This document shows, one piece after another, positions 58,798-64,000 of a DNA stretch of 64,000 bases (positions are counted from its first letter, which is position 1; the number at the start of each line of letters is the position of its first letter). This stretch comes from Chimonanthus salicifolius (Eukaryota > Streptophyta > Magnoliopsida > Laurales > Calycanthaceae): positions 60,563,080 through 60,627,079 of the forward strand of contig CM023538.1 of assembly GCA_013350335.1 (NCBI GenBank). The letters are read 5' to 3'. Under the pieces are notes generated by a model, which made no database searches, had not been told where the DNA came from, and worked only from the letters and a program-made list of their open reading frames with translations. The position numbers and the translations under genes are program-made.

Positions 58798-59300
58798 TAG
58801 GTGTGTTCTTCGGTCGGGCTCGGGTTGGGTTTAAATAAAAGATGCCCAAGCTTGTGTCCATCCAATTAAGCCTGACTATTTTGCATCTGATATTGTTTTT
58901 TATCTATAAAATCATTTATCTTGTAAATTGAAAATCTAACCATACAAATTGAAATTATACTAAAATATTTACCATCACGTAAAATTTCAACCTAAAGTAT
59001 AATTTTTTAGCCAATTGATCTTGAAAGTCAAAGTTGGAAAACGTCTTTGAAAGGATGACACCTCTGAGTTTGACAATTAAGATCAACTAGTTAGAAATTG
59101 ACTTTAAAGATACGGTTTTAGCATATTTTTGATTTCTAAGTCTTCTTTCAATTTTTATGGTTATATTTTTAATTTATACAACAATAAATAGAGTTTAAAT
59201 TAAAACCTAAGTCTAATTCGTCGGAGAAAAATATTTATCCAAGCTCATTTACTTATGTCGGGCTAGGGCCAGACTCGGACAGGACAAATGAACACCGTTA
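58798..59300. mobile_element. hAT-type MITE, GGGCTCGGG family, block C copy
   Basis: Ends TAGGTGTGTTCTTCGG and the inverse of GAACACCGTTA; flanks TATATAAT (58790-58797) and CAAATAAT (59301-59308). It is the paralogue of 8684-9153. Confidence 0.75.
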
Positions 59301-59880
59301 CAAATAATATATATACTAAGGAGATCGTTTGGCATACGAGCTGTATGCATTTTTCAATGTAATCAATAGAAATTTGTTAAGGTTTTAATTAAGGATTATT
59401 TTATTCATTGACTCATTTTAGTGATAATAAACTTGGTAAACACGAGAAAAGTCGTCTCTGTGGTTACAAAATAATCTCTGTACCCCAGCAATCCACGCTC
59501 AATTTAGAGTGTAATTATTTATTATTTGTTTATTATTTTTTAACTATTAAAATATATAAAAGAACATGAAAATTTGAAAAATGAGATTTTTTTCATATGT
59601 CCATTCTTTACATCGGTTTCAATCTTTTAGTTTTACACTATCTTTGTTCATTCTTTAATTCCATTTCAATCTTTTACTTTTTCACTATCTTGTCCATTCT
59701 TTACATCCTTTTCAATCATTTACTTTTTCACTATCTTGTCCATTCTTTACATCCATTTCAATCTTTTATTTTTTCACTATCTTCGTCCATTCTTTACATC
59801 CATTTCAACCTTTTACTTTTTCAATGATTTGTCCATTCTTTACATCCATTTCAATCTTTTTTTCTTTTCTTTTTCAGTAT
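59301..59880. repeat. Noncoding flank with pyrimidine-rich tandem repeats, block C
   Basis: From 59595 on, CCATTCTTTACATCCATTTC AATCTTTTACTTTTTC-type units recur about seven times, as at 9340-9640. Confidence 0.75.
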
Positions 59881-59888
59881 CTTATCTC

Positions 59889-61628
59889 CAGGCCTGGCCC
59901 TGCGTATAGTCTAAATAGGCGGTCGCCTAGGGCCCCCAAATAGGCAGGGCCTCGAGTCCATTAAACTCCTCTAAGACCCATGATCAAAAGGGCCCAAATC
60001 CACTTCACTCTCCGCACGCGTGCACGCTGCACGCACATGCTGCGAAAGAGAAGAAAGCGGAACGCGTTCCTCACTTCCGCGTCCCGTGTACGCGTCCCAC
60101 CAGCGCTCGCATCCTGCCGCAGCGCTCAAGTCCTACTGCCCCGCCCGTGTACGCATCCCGCGCCCGCGTCCTGTTGCCGTGCTAGAGTCCTACGGTCTCT
60201 CCCCCGTACGCGTCCCGCGGCCGCGTCCTGCGCTCGCGCCCGTCCTGCGTCTTGCGCTGACGCACGAAGATATCAGGCAGCTGAAATCACAGCTGTAAAT
60301 AAACAGGGTTCCGGACCCACCAAGCAGCCCAGAAGCATGACATTCCCTCCGCAAGGGTATCAATCACCGCACTCGCCCCGACGGCTCGATGATTTCCTTA
60401 GGTATTCTCCAGAACTGCCGCTTCTTTTTTTTCCCTCATTTTTGGTTTCGGCAATCACCATAAGCAACATTTAGTACAACCCAAAAAGTTATTGGGCCCA
60501 CCTGGGGTTTGCCAACTGCAAGCCATTGGATAAGGATTGGAAGGTATTCACATAGGTACTGATTCTAAGCTACTGTTTGAATAATCCAACTTTAATAGTA
60601 TTTAGAGGACCATGTATCCTACAATGAATTCAATTCATGATTTTCATTCTGTAATGTGGGAGGATTCTCCATTTTATAACAAAACATTTTTTTTTTAATT
60701 ATATTTTCTACTTTAGAACATATCTTAACTCATATATCTTTTTCTATCATTTCAATTGTCATTATGATTCATTTGCTGAACTTATTAGTCCATGATACTA
60801 TAAGACTGTGCAAATTCAAACTTTCAAGCCAGTTTAATAAGTGTCAAATTGGGTCATATGACAATTCACGAAAATAGGTGTGCTCGTGTTCATATTTGTC
60901 ATAGGTAGGCCCCATTGTTTAATATTTAAACTAAATGATGAAGCATGGGATTTGTAAGCAACGTCAAAACACTGAATTAGGAATGAGTGTGGTGGGAACC
61001 CGATCAACAAAAGTGGAGAAAATAAAATATAAAAACAACAGGGATAGGGATTTCAATTCCTGGGTAAAACAGTCTTCCAAGCTTTGGTTTCAATTAGAGC
61101 AGAAGCCAAGTGCTTCTCATGCCAATAATTGAATAATGTAAAGATGGGCAAAATGAAAATTTAATGAAAATGAAAGATGGAATACCAAAAGAAGTAAAAT
61201 AATCAATTGAAATGTTAAATTATATAAAAACAATGAATTGTTGTTATCTAAATGCATGGATTGCTTATAAAATAATGTTGACTACACCAGTAACAGTTGC
61301 CTCTGCAGAAAGAAGTTTTTCAAAGTTAAAATTGATAAAATCTTATCTTAGGTCTACAATGTCAAAAGAAAGATTAAATGGATTAACTATCTTATCTATT
61401 GAAAAAAATATGTTAAAACAACTTAAATATAATAATTTAATTAGTAATTTTACATCTCAAAATCTGAGAAGAATAAATTTTACATAATACTGTGTTATAA
61501 ATTTGATTATGATATTTTATTTTGGATGTTTTACACTTTATTAAAAAAAGTATGAGTTTTTTTTTTAAAGTGTAAAGGTCCCCATTTTGAAAGTTCGTCT
61601 AGGGCCCAAAATCTCAGGGCCGATTCTG
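59889..61628 (+). mobile_element. hAT transposon of the ZMYM1-like type, internally degraded, 1740 bp
   Basis: Left end CAGGCCTGGCCCTGCG, right end (inverted) CAGAATCGGCCCTGAG, continued by GTCGCCTAGGGCCCCC and TCGTCTAGGGCCC. The perfect 8-bp target duplication CTTATCTC lies at 59881-59888 and 61629-61636. The empty site with single CTTATCTC is kept in block A at 9632-9639. It encodes only the transposase C-terminus (61212-61487). Its left third (60000-60280) is GC-rich with repeated CGCGTCCC motifs. Confidence 0.93.
61212..61487 (+). pseudogene. hAT transposase C-terminal dimerisation domain, remnant
   Basis: The 91-residue frame contains TPVTVASAERSFSKLKLIKS and LRSTMSKERLNGLTILSIE, the classic C-terminal dimerisation signature of hAT transposases (zinc finger MYM1-like group). 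The DDE catalytic core and the N-terminal zinc finger are absent; full proteins have about 600-800 residues. It ends 141 bases before the right inverted end, the normal place for the C-terminus. The element cannot supply its own transposase. Confidence 0.92.
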
Positions 61629-61636
61629 CTTATCTC

Positions 61637-61680
61637 CATGCATCTACCGTCAATTCTTTGCTTTTGTAGATGGCCTTCTC
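61637..61680. other. End of similarity between blocks A and C
   Basis: CATGCATCTACCGTCAATTCTTTGC-type sequence here continues block A at 9640; after about 61670 the two blocks have nothing in common. Confidence 0.7.
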
Positions 61681-61989
61681 GGCTATTTCACGGAGGCAGC
61701 TGGGGAATCTGCAGATGGCTCGCTTTTCAATGATTTGAGTTGATGGAGAGCTCCGGATGGATGATGAATCTTCGGATGCCTCATGTTCATCATCACAAAT
61801 TCTTTGTTTGAATCACTGCACCCATTTTGGATCGAAAAAGGCCTTCTCATTAGCAATCTGTCCGTCAACGTCACTGCCCGTTGTAAGTCGGCCATCCTCC
61901 GAGGCAGCAGCTGCAGTCTGCCGGTGTTCTTCCATGGCCCCCTCTTCTGCATCTGCTATTTGATTCACAAGTTCCTCTACTGCCTCCAT
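61672..61989 (-). pseudogene. Unrecognised gene fragment on the minus strand
   Basis: Less AT-rich than its surroundings and with coding-like codon use on the minus strand. From 61989 it reads MEAVEELVNQIADAEEGAME, then HRQTAAAASEDGRLTTG up to DPKWVQ and a stop at 61813. The same frame continues past that stop (RICDDEHEASEDSSSIRSSP ... FPSCLREIAEKA) to about 61672. I do not recognise the family. It may be a short acidic protein of 58 residues, a gene with one nonsense mutation, or a captured exon. It lies directly beyond the end of the block A/C similarity. Confidence 0.45.
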
Positions 61990-63737
61990 CAAACCAAGTC
62001 AACTCTGGCTATTGCAGCCACTGACTTGGGCGCCAGTTTAAACGGGTGAGGGCAACAGGAACAAGCCGAGAAAAGTGAGCAAAAGAAAAGAACTTTCAGC
62101 TTCTTATGGAATCTTCAATGTAATAAATTCGAAAATTCAAATACCCTTTCAAGTGGTAGGTCCCACCATAACTTGGATTAGTTTTTGTTCTCCCACTTGT
62201 ACAATTGACATTTAAAGCAAATTAATTTAAATTTGTTTACGATCGAAATTGTCTAGGTGTCTAACTTGTATATGCACATCTCCCTACACGTATACTGAGT
62301 CCAAATGATGAAGAGTAACTCTATAGATTGTGATTCATTCAAAATTATTCAAATGCAAATTAATTTAATACCGAGGTTGGTATGAAATAAGATTTGGAAG
62401 CCACATGCTACTTGGAAATTTTATAGCTTTTATAATGGTTTTTACAACTTGGTGTCTACATATTATTATCTTTAAATTCTTATATGTATCTCAATTTCTC
62501 AACATCTAACTTTAAAAGCAAAAAAAAAAATTATGAACAAAGTATTAAGACCTCTTAGAGCACTTGACTAATCTTTAGGACATGTGCAAACCTCTTTATT
62601 CACATGCACCAAATAACATTATGAAAAGTAATCTTTTTGTGTTCAGAGTGACTTCAGGTCTAGTGTAATTCAAAGGTTTTTTAGCCATCAAAATAATCCT
62701 CACGGATTTTCTGACCATGTAAGAGTGCTTACGAAAGCCACTTTGTCGTCATCAAATGACCATGCAATTTTGTATTTTATTTTTATTTTTCTAAACGTCT
62801 TGATCATCAATGAAAACGAAAAGACAGAAATCATGTGAATGCATTTCAATGCTCTGGCGCCAATAATTGTATATTGGTCAATGATTAATGCAGTATAATA
62901 GACCGCATAACTTTGGTACTCAACTTGCATAAATTAATTTAAATTTAATTTAACCCAAGTGGGGAATGTTATAGTTTTGAAAATGGCCCTTAGAACTTGG
63001 TGCCTATATATTATTTTCTGTAGATCTATCTCAAGTTTTCAACACCTAACTTGATTATTAAAGCAATTTTGTCATTTGTGCAATTTGTTTGAAGTGTTTT
63101 TTATTTTTTACAACGTTCATCAATGAAAATGACAACATAGAAATCATATGAGTGAATTTTAATACTCTGACGCCAATAATATTATGTTGGCAAATGATTA
63201 ATCCCACTTTATGCATAATTGTGAAAATAATGTTTGGTCGCTCATTAAAGGAGAAAGGGCACGGCCCATGGGCGACCCTGCCCAATAGGAAGTTAGAGTT
63301 TGAATGTTGATTTAGGCTCAAGTTGTTGGACCTTCAATCCCTGATCCGTATAATCAGGCCCATAATTGGGTTCACTAAGTCCGGTCTTTGAATTAGATAG
63401 AGTGAGTTGGCCAGTGGCAAACACTTCTTTATTTCTAAGTGGGCCTAGTTTGAGTTTGAGAAGGAGCACCAGTTGAGCCAAGGCTCAAACCAAACTCAAA
63501 TTGATTAAGTGGTCAAGCTCGGAATGAGCTCAAGCTGAGCCTAACGGTGTGAATTGTGAAACTCAGTCAATGCATTTTGTATTGGTCGAGTTGACTCAGA
63601 TTTCAGGTAATTGATAAGATTGAATATTCAAATGATTTCCTTAGTATTTTTTTATATCTAAATTGACTTTGATTAGTTAATTATTTCTCATAGAAGAAGC
63701 GAGAGAGCCTAGGCCCATAGGTTCTCATAGATAAAAG
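61990..63737. other. Noncoding repeats at the right edge
   Basis: A repeated module (CAATTTTGT ... CGTTCATCAATGAAAA-type ... CGCCAATAATTG) occurs at about 62690-62900, 63060-63215 and 63815-63905. The sequence near 62555 (CTCTTAGAGCACTTGACTAA) is the inverse of the repeat at 44511. No gene is supported. Confidence 0.55.
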
Positions 63738-63812
63738 CAGGGGTACAAATATCAGTCGATACGTTTCGTATCGGCCGATATCATTCGATTTTTAACAGCC
63801 GTATAATATCAA
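63738..63812. mobile_element. hAT-type MITE, ATCGGCCGAT family, left end only
   Basis: Starts CAGGGGTACAAATATCAGTC and shows CGTATCGGCCGATATC, then breaks into the repeat module at about 63812. No right end. Confidence 0.7.
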
Positions 63813-64000
63813 ATGGCCATGCAATTTGTTTGAAGTGTTTTTTGTTTTTTACAACGTTCATCAATGAAAATGACAACATAGAAATCATATGAGTGAATTT
63901 TAGATACCTGATGTGAAACGGAAATTTTTTTCAGTCCACAAACCCTAAACACTGAGAGGTTTGGTTTAAAAAAAAATCATATTTTTTTGAAACATTTCCC

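Noticed and set aside
59980..60474. 164-codon Arg/Ala/Pro-rich frame
   Set aside because: Follows from repeated CGCGTCCC motifs inside the hAT element; no protein family pattern.

Overview
This is nuclear DNA from a flowering plant. It is AT-rich, gene-poor and full of DNA transposons. The recognisable genes are ankyrin-repeat proteins with a PGG domain (plant BDA1/ACD6/ITN1-like membrane proteins), and one transposon carries an exon of an ALMT-type malate channel gene. The sequence does not fix the species. The low GC content suggests a eudicot or magnoliid rather than a grass, which is only an inference.

Genes. The window holds a tandem array of one gene type. Exon 1 encodes ankyrin repeats. 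Exon 2 encodes the last ankyrin half-repeat, a basic linker, the PPGG motif and four membrane segments. Copy A (1-6585) is cut by the left window edge. Copy B (29801-33522) has an extra upstream ankyrin module thrown out of frame. The fourth copy (41026-44112) has a tandemly duplicated exon 2, the first of them frameshifted. Copy C (50719-56662) is complete and has a double ankyrin module, in which a former 5' UTR is now coding. Remnants lie at 19603-19794 (exon 2 fragment) and 38318-38961 (divergent, frameshifted exon 2). All four main copies appear to splice with a GC-AG intron inside the fifth ankyrin repeat. The proteins should lie in a membrane with the ankyrin part cytosolic; relatives act in defence or stress signalling, but the substrate or partner of these copies is unknown.

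Layout. 1-14000: copy A and its long 3' flank. 14100-18700: a tandem duplication of noncoding DNA. 18800-25600: remnants of another gene block, a minisatellite and MITEs. 25750-28020: a MITE cluster, copied at 39040-40919. 28850-38000: copy B and a 3' flank parallel to that of copy A. 38300-39000: pseudogene. 40920-44112: fourth copy. 44500-46600: noncoding repeats. 46621-50456: a 3.8-kb hAT-like element with the captured ALMT exon. 50650-61680: copy C with a flank parallel to copy A. 61680-64000: a gene fragment on the minus strand and noncoding repeats.

Mobile DNA. The most striking signal is a family of at least 13 hAT-type MITEs packed with ATCGGCCGAT palindromes. Their ends resemble CAGGGGTTGAAAT, several have 8-bp target duplications, and one has an intact empty site in the paralogous copy. 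Also present are a Mutator-like element with three internal palindromes inside the introns of copies A and C, a ZMYM1-type hAT with a transposase C-terminus, TRIM-type LTRs with a primer-binding site, tRNA-derived SINEs, and a 44-bp element made only of its two inverted repeats. Comparing blocks A, B and C gives a relative history of insertions, block duplications and probable gene conversion.
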